Positions 8,351 through 15,680 of a stretch of DNA of 32,575 bases are shown one piece after another. The position numbers and the translations under genes were made by a program. The notes beneath the pieces are model-generated. The model was not told the origin of the DNA. It made no database searches and saw only the letters and a list, made by a program, of their open reading frames with translations. This stretch comes from a virus. The number at the start of each line of letters is the position of its first letter. Position 1 is the stretch's first letter. Location of the stretch: positions 1 to 32,575 of IMG/VR virus record IMGVR_UViG_3300025264_000059; one strand, given 5' to 3'.

Positions 8351-9250
8351 ATGGCTATTAACAGAGCTAGTATTGCTAAAGAACTTCTCCCCGGTTTAAA
8401 TGCCGTCTTCGGGTTGGAATATGGTCAGGTTGACGATGAGCATAAATCACTTTATGACACCGAAAACTCTGATCGAGCCTTTGAAGAAGAAGTTCTATTT
8501 ACAGGTTTCGGCACTGCTCCAGTTAAGTCTGAAGGAGCTGCTGTATCCTATGATGATGCACAAGAGAGTTACACTGCCCGTTACACGGCAGAGACTGTAG
8601 CTCTAGCTTTTGCAATTACAGAAGAAGCAATGGAAGACAACTTGTATGATACGTTTGCTAAGTTACGTGCCAGAGGTTTGGCCCGTGCAATGGCAAATAC
8701 CAAGGAAGTCAAAGCTGCCAATCTGTTTACTAACGGATTTACCGATACGATTGGTGATGGAGTTGCATTCTTTGCTTCTACCCATCCTACCATTTCTGAC
8801 GGTAACCAGAGTAATCTGGAATCTGCTGGTGCATTGGCTATTGCTTCTCTTGAGACTGCTATCACCAATGTCCAAAAGACAAAGGATGATCGTGGTATCC
8901 TCATAGGTGCAAGTGCTGTATCTTTGCATATTCCTGTTGATTCATGGAATATTGCTGATACCGTTTTGAACACTCCCGGCAAACCCGGTGGTGCTAATAA
9001 CGATATCAATGCCACCCGTCACATGGGCATGGTTCCTAACGGATTCTATGTCAATAGACGGTTCACTGGAACTGATGATTGGTTTGTAAAGACCGATGTT
9101 CCTAATGGTACAAAGATGTTTGCACGTACTCCACTTCAGACAAAGATGGAGCCAGATTTCGACACTGGCAATCTTCGATTTAAGGCACGGGAGCGGTATA
9201 GCTTCGGTGTTTCCGATTGGAGAGGCTGGCGTGGTAACGCTGGAAGCTAA
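8351..9250 (+). CDS. major capsid protein (HK97 fold, Mu F-like)
   Basis: Forms the icosahedral shell. The 299-residue protein resembles Mu F-like major head subunits: an N-terminal helix and arm, a central ALAFAITEEAMEDNLYDTF helix, the segment AANLFTNGFTDTIGDGVAFF followed by STHP (about residues 122-145), and the C-terminal PVDSWNIADTVLNTP ... KARERYSFGVSDWRGWRGN. There is no long cleavable N-terminal delta domain, which fits a separate scaffold gene upstream. The ribosome-binding site AGGAAGGAGAT is nearly perfect, as expected for the most abundant virion protein. A strong hairpin follows the stop codon. Confidence 0.92.
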   Translation: MAINRASIAKELLPGLNAVFGLEYGQVDDEHKSLYDTENSDRAFEEEVLFTGFGTAPVKSEGAAVSYDDAQESYTARYTAETVALAFAITEEAMEDNLYDTFAKLRARGLARAMANTKEVKAANLFTNGFTDTIGDGVAFFASTHPTISDGNQSNLESAGALAIASLETAITNVQKTKDDRGILIGASAVSLHIPVDSWNIADTVLNTPGKPGGANNDINATRHMGMVPNGFYVNRRFTGTDDWFVKTDVPNGTKMFARTPLQTKMEPDFDTGNLRFKARERYSFGVSDWRGWRGNAGS

Positions 9251-9261
9251 AGGCAACTAAT

Positions 9262-9295
9262 GTGAGGGGGGTGATGCGTTAGCCATCCCCCTTAC
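9262..9295 (+). terminator. GC-rich hairpin after the major capsid gene
   Basis: GTGAGGGGGGTG (9262-9273) can pair with CATCCCCCTTAC (9284-9295) as a 12-bp stem with two G-U pairs and a 10-base loop. In an AT-rich genome this GC core is exceptional. The 3' side runs into TATTAAGG without a U-tract, so it is not a textbook intrinsic terminator. It may be a partial terminator, an RNase barrier or an mRNA-stabilising 3' end for the capsid transcript. Confidence 0.6.
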
Positions 9296-9311
9296 TATTA
9301 AGGAAATAAGC

Positions 9312-9677
9312 ATGGCTGAAAAGAAATCTAGTTATCAAAGAGGGATAAAGATACCTACTGATATTATAAAATCAGCAGCTAGAGCAGGTATTACACCTGA
9401 AGAGATGATGGTAAAAAGATTAAAGGAAGAAAAGGCATATCTAAAAAGAAATAAACTTTTGAAAACAACTGGAAACAAATTAAAAACATTTGGAAAATAT
9501 GCAATGAAAGGTATTCTTCCCGTTACACTTCTAACAGAATTAATGGATTCTAAACCAGCATATTATACAGGTGGGAAACCTGTAATAAAAAAGAAGAAAA
9601 AGAAAAAGAACAAAAAGAAGACGTATAATACTGGTGGTAAAATAATGCAAGGCTATAAAGCTGGTGGTAAAGTTTAA
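9312..9677 (+). CDS. small Lys/Gly-rich basic protein
   Basis: A 121-residue strongly basic protein of unknown function. The N-terminal half has a short helical region (IPTDIIKSAARAGITPEEMM) and a weakly apolar stretch (GKYAMKGILPVTLLTELM). The C-terminal half is low complexity: YYTGGKPVIKK, a run of about 14 Lys/Asn residues, YNTGGKIMQGYKAGGKV. The last residues carry the Gly-Gly-Lys pattern that recurs in the other basic proteins of this block. It is the first gene after the capsid hairpin and has an AAGGAA ribosome-binding site. DNA binding or packaging inside the head is plausible from the charge but unproven. Confidence 0.7.
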   Translation: MAEKKSSYQRGIKIPTDIIKSAARAGITPEEMMVKRLKEEKAYLKRNKLLKTTGNKLKTFGKYAMKGILPVTLLTELMDSKPAYYTGGKPVIKKKKKKKNKKKTYNTGGKIMQGYKAGGKV

Positions 9678-9691
9678 TAAAGGAGAATAAC

Positions 9692-10012
9692 ATGGCTACA
9701 AATCTTACAGTTGCAATGGCAACAGTTGGAAGTGGACCTTTAAAAAGGGTGGATACAGGAGCAACGGTAGGTGCTGATGGTACGACTACTCGTATTGTGG
9801 CTATACATGCCACGGCTACTGTATCAGGAATAATTGAGATAATAGGTGAGCAGCAGATTACAAATAAGACTGCACAGGGAACAGCTATCCGATTAGCTAT
9901 TCAGGCAAATGGAGTAATTGATACATATTTAGGAGAAAATGGTGTGGCCGTATACGGTAAGGTAACGGTATCTGCACCTGATGCTGGACCTGTAACTGCT
10001 ATATTAGGATAA
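9692..10012 (+). CDS. small beta-rich hypothetical structural protein
   Basis: A 106-residue protein made of short alternating polar and apolar segments rich in Val, Thr, Ala, Gly and Ile (for example RIVAIHATATVSGIIEIIGE and VYGKVTVSAPDAGPVTAILG), suggesting a compact beta sandwich. It lacks Cys, Trp and charged clusters, unlike the lysine-rich neighbours. A good AAAGGAGAATAAC ribosome-binding site precedes it. Similar small beta proteins act as decoration or head-completion proteins in other phages, and its location between capsid and connector genes fits, but I cannot name a family. Confidence 0.7.
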   Translation: MATNLTVAMATVGSGPLKRVDTGATVGADGTTTRIVAIHATATVSGIIEIIGEQQITNKTAQGTAIRLAIQANGVIDTYLGENGVAVYGKVTVSAPDAGPVTAILG

Positions 10013-10016
10013 GCCT

Positions 10017-10697
10017 ATGCCTAATTATTCATTCCTAAAAACGGATCTTATAAATACGGCAGAGAATGATTCAACAGAATTTGAAGAGCAAATCTCCAAG
10101 TTTGTTGAAAAGGCTGAAGACCGTCTGGTGAAAGAACTGGATGATCCCGGTCTGGATAACTTTGCCTCGTTCTCTTTTACTGCCAGTAATCCAACGGTAA
10201 GTTTACCTGCCGATACACTTGTTGTAAGGAATGTAAATTTTAAAACAAGTGCTTCTTCTAACATTACCACACTACTACAAAGACCTTATGAGTATGCTAT
10301 AGATTACTGGCCTTATGCCAGTGCATCTGTAGGTACTCCACGTTACTACTCACGTAAGAATAATACATCCATTTATATAGTACCAACTCCTGCTTCAGCC
10401 GTATCAGGAGAAATACAGTATACTCGTAGACCTATCCCTTTATCTTCTGCAACAGGTACAAGTGCAACAACATCCAACTACTTTAGTGAGTTTACATATA
10501 ATGCTTTATTTAATGCATGTATGGTAGAGTCATGTAAATTTACAAAAAGTTGGGATGTAATAGAAGTATGGGAAAGTAGTTATAAATATTCAATTGATGG
10601 GTTAAGAAATCAAGCTAGACGTATGAGACAAGATGATATGGAAAGTCCACGGAATCCTGTGGGGGGTCCAAATCCTGTAATACAAGGAGCACAATAA
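10017..10697 (+). CDS. head-tail connector/adaptor-like protein 1
   Basis: A 226-residue protein with the layout of podovirus adaptors: N-terminal helices (EEQISKFVEKAEDRLVKEL), a central beta part with ASNPTVSLPADTLVVRNV, then GTPRYYSRKNNTSIYIVPTP, IQYTRRPIPL, and helical segments (YNALFNACMVESCKFTKS) before a Pro/Gly-rich tail. The 'LPADTL ... E ... GxPRYYSR ... IYIVPTP' order matches that of the connector-like protein at 15005 (ANDTL ... GRPSQFTVKR ... VLVWPIP), so both probably belong to one fold family. In phages, such rings dock under the portal. Which one touches the portal cannot be read from sequence. Its stop overlaps the next ATG. Confidence 0.65.
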   Translation: MPNYSFLKTDLINTAENDSTEFEEQISKFVEKAEDRLVKELDDPGLDNFASFSFTASNPTVSLPADTLVVRNVNFKTSASSNITTLLQRPYEYAIDYWPYASASVGTPRYYSRKNNTSIYIVPTPASAVSGEIQYTRRPIPLSSATGTSATTSNYFSEFTYNALFNACMVESCKFTKSWDVIEVWESSYKYSIDGLRNQARRMRQDDMESPRNPVGGPNPVIQGAQ

Positions 10698-11377
10698 TGG
10701 TTAGTCGAACTAATACTTCAAAAACAATTCGTAGACAAACTGGTGGAGTTGGAAGAAAGAAAACTGGTAAGGGAACTTCATTAGAGAAGATTAATAGGGA
10801 ACGTGGTGATTGGGAGATGGTTCCCGGTACTGGAACAAGTCCCTATAATCCTCCTAAATGGAGGAAGAAGAAGAAGACGACAAAGAAAGTAGTCGATTCT
10901 AATGTAGAAGCTGATAGTAGTAGAGCTATAGGAGAAGATGCTGCTAACAAAGTTTTTAATACACAGAGAGCTAGGAAAGCTAGAGGAGATAGAGCTAGGG
11001 AAAAAGTTTATTCTGGACATAAACCAGCACAAGATCCTATTCCTGTTACTATTGAAGATCTTCCTGAGACAGAAGCAATGAAAGCTCTTAGAAAAAAACA
11101 AGCACTAGAAAAAAAATTGAAGATGCAAGGAGTAACTGATCAGGAATACGAAAAAGACCTATATGAACGTATTAAAAAAGAAAATATAGGGGGTATGAAT
11201 GATCCTAATTTTGCAGCTAAAGCAGGTGGTAAAGTTTCCAAGTCAAAAGGTGGGACCGTAAAGAAAAAGTATGGTGGATCACCTAAAAAGAAGAAAGCTA
11301 CAAATAAAAAGAGACAGACTAAGAAAACTTACGGTGGGCATCATGGTAGTAAGTATGTTGCCAAACTATATGATTAG
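10697..11377 (+). CDS. basic Lys/Gly-rich protein with GG-tail repeats
   Basis: A 226-residue, very basic protein starting in a TAATG overlap with the connector gene. The N-terminus is Arg/Lys/Thr-rich (RRQTGGVGRKKTGKGTSLEK). The middle has an acidic-helical piece (IEDLPETEAMKALRKKQALE). The last 60 residues are low complexity with repeated Gly-Gly pairs (AGGKVSKSKGGTVKKKYGGS and later KKTYGGHH), ending in SKYVAKLYD. The Lys-rich repeats resemble those of the neighbouring genes at 9312, 11595 and 13943. I do not recognise a family. Charge and position suggest a DNA-associated or internal head protein, as an inference only. Confidence 0.68.
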   Translation: MVSRTNTSKTIRRQTGGVGRKKTGKGTSLEKINRERGDWEMVPGTGTSPYNPPKWRKKKKTTKKVVDSNVEADSSRAIGEDAANKVFNTQRARKARGDRAREKVYSGHKPAQDPIPVTIEDLPETEAMKALRKKQALEKKLKMQGVTDQEYEKDLYERIKKENIGGMNDPNFAAKAGGKVSKSKGGTVKKKYGGSPKKKKATNKKRQTKKTYGGHHGSKYVAKLYD

Positions 11378-11386
11378 GAGAATACA

Positions 11387-11587
11387 ATGGGACCACATAC
11401 AATATTAAAAAATCCACCGGATCTTGAAAAGATCTGTGGAAAGCCTACAGGACAGGGATACGGAGCTGCTCGTAAAGGCCCAGATGTTGTGGGTACTACA
11501 CATGAAGTAGTTGTAGATTCTAAGTATGAAAAGGGTGAAACTTTTACCCTTGATAATAATAGTGTAAAGAATATTCATATTAAGTAG
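11387..11587 (+). CDS. small hypothetical protein
   Basis: A 66-residue protein preceded by a TTAGGAGAAT ribosome-binding site. It is a Gly/Lys-containing polypeptide with no motif I can name (starting MGPHTILKNPPDLEKICGKP). The 26-base segment at 11414-11439 inside it is an imperfect inverted repeat, discussed as a rejected observation. It lies in the basic-protein block, is short, and has no hydrophobic segment. Its role is unknown. Confidence 0.62.
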   Translation: MGPHTILKNPPDLEKICGKPTGQGYGAARKGPDVVGTTHEVVVDSKYEKGETFTLDNNSVKNIHIK

Positions 11588-11594
11588 TATTACT

Positions 11595-13931
11595 ATGGCC
11601 GCAAGAAATATAGTAAAAGGTGTAGTTAAAGGTATCAAAGAACTACAAGAAATAATAGATGATACTAGTTTAAAGACTAGATCTAAAAAACCTGTTGTAC
11701 CTAAAACAAAGACTAAATCTAAAAAAACTACTCCACCTGCAAAACAAAAACAAGGTAGACCAAGGAAGTATACAACTCAAGAACATAATGAAGCTAGACG
11801 GGCTGGTTATAAATCTACAGGAAAGTATTTCGAAGATAAAGCAGCTGGTACACTTAAAAGCAGAGAAGTAAGTCCTGCTTCTGCTAAAAGAAGAAAAACA
11901 AAAGCAGCAGATAAAGCAACAAGATCACAATATAAAAGTACAGTTAAAGAAGCCTCCAAATTAAAATCACGTAATGCTCAAGCAAAGATTCTTGAGAAGG
12001 AAACTCCTGAATTATACAGAAACATATGGAAGAATCTCAATTTTAGTTCTCCAACGGCTTTTAAAAAATCTAGATTTAAAGGATTAGATGACGAGCTAGA
12101 AAGTTTATATGAAAGATATAAAGTTAAGAAACCAGAAAAAATACCTGATAAGGCACAAGAACAACTAACAGCATTAACTCTTAAACAGAGAAAGCAAGCA
12201 GAAGAAGCTGCACGAGAAGAAATAGGAAGACGATTAGGTTTACGTACAGGATCACCATACTTTAAAAAGGTAACAGAACAACGTAAATTTTCAGCTCCTA
12301 AACTTAAAGGAGAATCTCCAGAAGATAGACTTAAACGAGTTAGTCAGATTGGTCGTTTACTGGAAGAGACACCTAGCCAAAGAAATTTAAGAATGAGTGG
12401 AGAAGTACCTGCTGGTGGTATACGAGGTCATATTAAATCTCTTGATGAAACAGTTGAAGATCCATATCGTATAGGTGGTCAATACCATCGTGGTGATCAT
12501 ATGGTTGCCTCACCTATAACAAGACATAATATAGAACCAAACATTCATGCCGTAATGGATGAACGAATGGGTGCTCCTATTGGTAAACAAATTTTACATC
12601 ATGGCGAAACACGATTACCTTCTTTAGATATAATGGGGCCGGGACGTAGACCAGCACAAGGAGGATACTATAGTGAGACTATGATTCGGGGAGATAAGCC
12701 ACTTTCAAGAAATATAATGGCATCTCGTGATCCTCAGTTTGGAGTACTTAGACCAAAAACTCAAATGGATTTTACTCCTACACAAGCAAAACAATTTAAT
12801 AAATATTTAGATGATACATATCCTAAGTTAACACCATCTGAGAAAGAGGATATTACTGTAAGTATGATTAATACAGGTAGAGCTAAACTTCCCGAAGGTT
12901 TTACGAATCCTGTAACACAGAATAGAAATATATACGGAACACAACCACCAGCTTATGAAAGAAGAACTCCAGTTGAAACGGCTGGTCAATTACCACCAAG
13001 ATTTGATGAAGCTACTAATCAATGGGTTACAGATGCTCCAACATTAGGAATGTCTGGTAGATTACCTAAAGGACTTAGAGAAAGAAGAGAAACTTTAGTT
13101 CCTCCTGCTTCTCAAGTAAGTCAGGAAGCAGGATATATTATTCCTAAAGATAGAGCTATGGAATTAGAAAATCTAATAGATGCAGAAAATATCGGAGCAG
13201 CACCAAAGATGATATCTCCTCGTGCTCAGAAATATGCTACCGAATCTCCTTATCCTACTCTACCAAGACGAGCTACAGGACCAGATCCAGAAACCATTGT
13301 AGAAAATATTATTTTAAAACGTGTAGCTGCCAGACAGCAAATGGCTGGAGAAGATGTAGCAGCAGGAGAAACTGCTAGAATGGCAGCTAAAGCAGCTAGA
13401 CGAGAAACTACTCCTACCTTTCCTCCAACAAGACCTTTTACTCCTACTAATGTTCCAGCAGGTGTTAGAGGAACAAGGCAAGTAGAAGGCACAGCAAGTC
13501 CTTATAGTGAAGGAGTAGATCAATTTATAGATGCTCCACGGATACGAAGAGCACAAGGAGAAGTAGAAACTCTTGGATATTCTCAACCTTCTATGCCAAG
13601 GTTAACTAAAAAACAGTTGACACAGCAAAGAACAATGGATAAGATGGAAAGAGAGATTATAGCTATACGAGCTAAAGGAAATGAGTTTACCAGAAAATTA
13701 AATGAAACATGGGAAACTCCAGAAACTTTAGCTAAGACAGCAGATTATAAGAAATGGAAAAAGAAAAGAGAAGCCCTAAAGAAGAAGATTAAAAAACAAT
13801 TTCCTGATTGGCAGGATCAACGTACTGGAGATCCTATGGTCAATACATTTAAAAAGGGTAGTAGTATAAGACGTAGTAATGGTGGACAAATTAAAAAACC
13901 AAGAGGATGGGGCAAGGCCCGATATAAATAG
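11595..13931 (+). CDS. large basic protein with AT-hook-like motif
   Basis: A 778-residue protein of unknown function with a Lys/Thr-rich, probably disordered first 60 residues. Within it, KQGRPRKY (about 52-59) matches the GRP core of AT-hooks, which bind the minor groove of AT-rich DNA. The rest is charged, Arg/Lys/Pro-rich and mostly lacks apolar runs. A central segment (about 300-450) with repeated His, Gly and Pro residues (for example HHGETRLPSLDIMGPG) looks more ordered. The C-terminus has helical KKKIKKQFPDWQDQ and ends in NGGQIKKPRGWGKARYK, a tail echoed by the next protein. No transmembrane segment is clear. Its size and position suggest a virion-internal protein. No enzyme motif was found. 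Confidence 0.68.
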   Translation: MAARNIVKGVVKGIKELQEIIDDTSLKTRSKKPVVPKTKTKSKKTTPPAKQKQGRPRKYTTQEHNEARRAGYKSTGKYFEDKAAGTLKSREVSPASAKRRKTKAADKATRSQYKSTVKEASKLKSRNAQAKILEKETPELYRNIWKNLNFSSPTAFKKSRFKGLDDELESLYERYKVKKPEKIPDKAQEQLTALTLKQRKQAEEAAREEIGRRLGLRTGSPYFKKVTEQRKFSAPKLKGESPEDRLKRVSQIGRLLEETPSQRNLRMSGEVPAGGIRGHIKSLDETVEDPYRIGGQYHRGDHMVASPITRHNIEPNIHAVMDERMGAPIGKQILHHGETRLPSLDIMGPGRRPAQGGYYSETMIRGDKPLSRNIMASRDPQFGVLRPKTQMDFTPTQAKQFNKYLDDTYPKLTPSEKEDITVSMINTGRAKLPEGFTNPVTQNRNIYGTQPPAYERRTPVETAGQLPPRFDEATNQWVTDAPTLGMSGRLPKGLRERRETLVPPASQVSQEAGYIIPKDRAMELENLIDAENIGAAPKMISPRAQKYATESPYPTLPRRATGPDPETIVENIILKRVAARQQMAGEDVAAGETARMAAKAARRETTPTFPPTRPFTPTNVPAGVRGTRQVEGTASPYSEGVDQFIDAPRIRRAQGEVETLGYSQPSMPRLTKKQLTQQRTMDKMEREIIAIRAKGNEFTRKLNETWETPETLAKTADYKKWKKKREALKKKIKKQFPDWQDQRTGDPMVNTFKKGSSIRRSNGGQIKKPRGWGKARYK

Positions 13932-13942
13932 AGGAGATTATT

Positions 13943-14638
13943 ATGTTAAAAGCAGCAATTAATATTCTTAAAGCAGTATCGAAGGAAAGAAGAAAATCTA
14001 AGTGGAAGGGAGAGGGTGATGCTCCCATGAGAGGGCGTAGAAAACCTAAATCGGGTGAAGGCGAAGATCCTTTACAAGCTAAAGGTTATAGAGATGCAGA
14101 GAAAGCTCGTAAGGCAGCTGCTCGAAAACGAAGAGAAGCAGCCCGAAGAAGAAAGAAGCAGCCATCTAAATATTCAGAAGGTACAGATCCGTATGTAAAA
14201 GATCCTACTGTTCCTAGGAGAAGAAGGTCAAGGTTTAATAAAAAGAAGGCAGCTGCTGCTGTAATTACTGGTACAGCTGTTGGTTCTCTTCTTCCTGAAC
14301 GATCATCTGATAAGAAGGATACAAAGCCTAAGAAAAAAACTTATGTAGTAAAGTCTGGTGATACTCTTTCAGAAATAGCAAAACGAACTGGAACAACTCT
14401 TAAAAAATTAAAAGAAGCTAATCCACAGATTAAAAATATTCATAAAATATTTGCAGGACAAAAAATTAAATTACCCGGACGTACTGAGATATATAGAAAA
14501 TCTGTATATCAAGGAATGAAAAAGTCTGAACTTTCCCGGCGTAAGGGTGGAGTAGTTAAACGTAATCAAGGTGGCATGATTGGTGTAGGTGCTGCATTAC
14601 GTGGTTATGGTAAAGGATATAAAACAGATGCCTTTTAA
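13943..14638 (+). CDS. LysM-domain protein with basic N-terminus
   Basis: A 231-residue protein with a LysM peptidoglycan-binding domain at about 133-178 (TYVVKSGDTLSEIAKRTG, then LKEANPQIKNIHKIFAGQKI, LPG). Residues 15-100 are very rich in Arg, Lys and Ala, followed by a short apolar segment (AAAAVITGTAVGSLLP, about 103-118) that may span or touch a membrane. The linker DKKDTKPK (about 123-130) also appears in the protein at 1747. The tail RKGGVVKRNQGGMIGVGAAL then RGYGKGYK echoes the end of the upstream protein. No lysozyme, amidase or transglycosylase domain is present, so it is a cell-wall binder, not an evident endolysin. It overlaps the next gene. Confidence 0.78.
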   Translation: MLKAAINILKAVSKERRKSKWKGEGDAPMRGRRKPKSGEGEDPLQAKGYRDAEKARKAAARKRREAARRRKKQPSKYSEGTDPYVKDPTVPRRRRSRFNKKKAAAAVITGTAVGSLLPERSSDKKDTKPKKKTYVVKSGDTLSEIAKRTGTTLKKLKEANPQIKNIHKIFAGQKIKLPGRTEIYRKSVYQGMKKSELSRRKGGVVKRNQGGMIGVGAALRGYGKGYKTDAF

Positions 14639-14774
14639 GTCAAAAGCTCAAAGATCTTATATGTATGCTAATCATCCCAATATAGCTAAGAATTGGACAA
14701 AGAAGCATGGTGTAGCTGTACAAAAGAGAACAGGTAGTAAACCGATATTAAAAGGAAAAAGGAGAACAAAATGA
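14628..14774 (+). CDS. 48-residue 'PFKSKAQRSYMYANHP' protein
   Basis: A small basic protein (48 residues) starting MPFKSKAQRSYMYANHP. This opening is a recurrent theme of very small marine-phage proteins in my memory. The ATG at 14628 is preferred over the in-frame ATG at 14589: AAGGA at 14613-14617 gives a good ribosome-binding site, and the LysM gene ends at 14638, giving an 11-base overlap. Aromatic and basic residues are clustered and the tail is KRRTK. The function is unknown. Its location between the LysM protein and the holin-like gene could mean a lysis or head role. Confidence 0.75.
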   Translation: MPFKSKAQRSYMYANHPNIAKNWTKKHGVAVQKRTGSKPILKGKRRTK

Positions 14775-14959
14775 ACCGTATTATAAATAGATTTAAAGAA
14801 CCATCATCTTATGCTGCATTGGCAGGTGTTCTTGCTATGGTCGGTATTTCCGTACCAGTGGAACTATGGCAGAATATAGTTATGCTTGCATGTGGAGTAT
14901 CAGGTGTAGTAGGTTTCTTTATGAGTGAAACGAATCCTACTCATGGTAAAAAAAAGTAA
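14771..14959 (+). CDS. putative holin-like small membrane protein
   Basis: A 62-residue protein with two predicted membrane segments (about 13-29, SYAALAGVLAMVGISVP, and 35-51, NIVMLACGVSGVVGFFM) joined by a short polar loop, with a basic N-terminus and a Lys-rich C-terminus. Size, topology and composition are those of small phage holins, which permeabilise the membrane so an endolysin can act. It starts in an ATGA overlap with the previous gene, behind AAGGAGAAC. No endolysin is recognisable beside it. Membrane insertion is well supported, holin function less so. Confidence 0.7.
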   Translation: MNRIINRFKEPSSYAALAGVLAMVGISVPVELWQNIVMLACGVSGVVGFFMSETNPTHGKKK

Positions 14960-15004
14960 ATGATAAACAACAAAAGATACCTCTGTATTTAGCAGGAGTA
15001 AATA

Positions 15005-15679
15005 ATGGCTACGTCAGAAACATTTAACTTTAACTTAGATATAGATGAGGTGATCCAAGAAGCTACGGAGATGATTGGGGGTGAACAAACCCTTGGTCAT
15101 ACTCCTGCTTCTGCCCGTAGATCTATTAATCTGATGTTAAAGGATTGGCAGAATAGAGGTATTCTTCTCTGGACTACCTATACTACATTGGTAACTGTTG
15201 CTACCAGTACTACTTCGTATGCCTTGGCAAATGATACCTTGGATGCATTGGAAGTAGTATTACGTAGAGACAATACAGATATACAACTAGAAAGAATTAG
15301 TTTTGAGGAATATCAGATTATTCCCAATAAAACTCAGACAGGTAGGCCAAGTCAGTTTACGGTAAAAAGAAATAGAGATAATCCAACTGTTCTAGTATGG
15401 CCCATACCTGAGAATAGTACAGATATTTTAAATATAGAAGGAGTACGGGAACTGGAAGATGTTGATAAGTCTGCTGCTCAGAATGCAGATCTTCCCAAGA
15501 GGTTCCTTCCACCCCTTACATGTGGACTTTCCTACTATCTTTCCATGAAGACTGCTGGTACTCCTCCTGATAGAATAGCAATGTTAAAAGGAAATTATGA
15601 AGAATTACTTATGAGAGCATTGGAAGAAGATCGACAACGAGCTAGTATGTATATTGTACCTCATTTAAATACGGTGTAA
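15005..15679 (+). CDS. head-tail connector/adaptor-like protein 2 (P22 gp4-like)
   Basis: A 224-residue protein with the profile of podovirus head-tail adaptors such as P22 gp4: ASARRSINLMLKDWQNRGIL, a tightly packed N-terminal helical region containing the classic 'LMLKDWQ' phrase, then beta strands (TTSYALANDTLDALEVVLRR), GRPSQFTVKRNRDNPTVLV and WPIPENSTDILNIEG, followed by a C-terminal helical hairpin. It would sit under the portal and seal the packaged genome. The middle parallels the protein at 10017. A good ribosome-binding site (AGCAGGAGTAA) precedes it. Family assignment is high; exact position in the tail is inferred. Confidence 0.8.
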   Translation: MATSETFNFNLDIDEVIQEATEMIGGEQTLGHTPASARRSINLMLKDWQNRGILLWTTYTTLVTVATSTTSYALANDTLDALEVVLRRDNTDIQLERISFEEYQIIPNKTQTGRPSQFTVKRNRDNPTVLVWPIPENSTDILNIEGVRELEDVDKSAAQNADLPKRFLPPLTCGLSYYLSMKTAGTPPDRIAMLKGNYEELLMRALEEDRQRASMYIVPHLNTV

Positions 15680-15680
15680 T

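Noticed and set aside
10655-10680. T-loop-like sequence (GGTCCAAATCC) suggesting a tRNA
   Set aside because: It encodes the Gly/Pro-rich end of the connector-like protein and no matching anticodon or acceptor stems surround it.
11414-11439. Inverted repeat CCAC..GATCTT-GAA-AAGATC..GTGG
   Set aside because: It is inside the small gene at 11387 and lacks a U-tract. The codons read normally, so it may be chance or a minor mRNA structure.
14589-14627. Upstream in-frame start for the small 'PFKSK' protein
   Set aside because: It would add 13 residues unlike the typical N-terminus MPFKSKAQR; the ATG at 14628 has the better ribosome-binding site.
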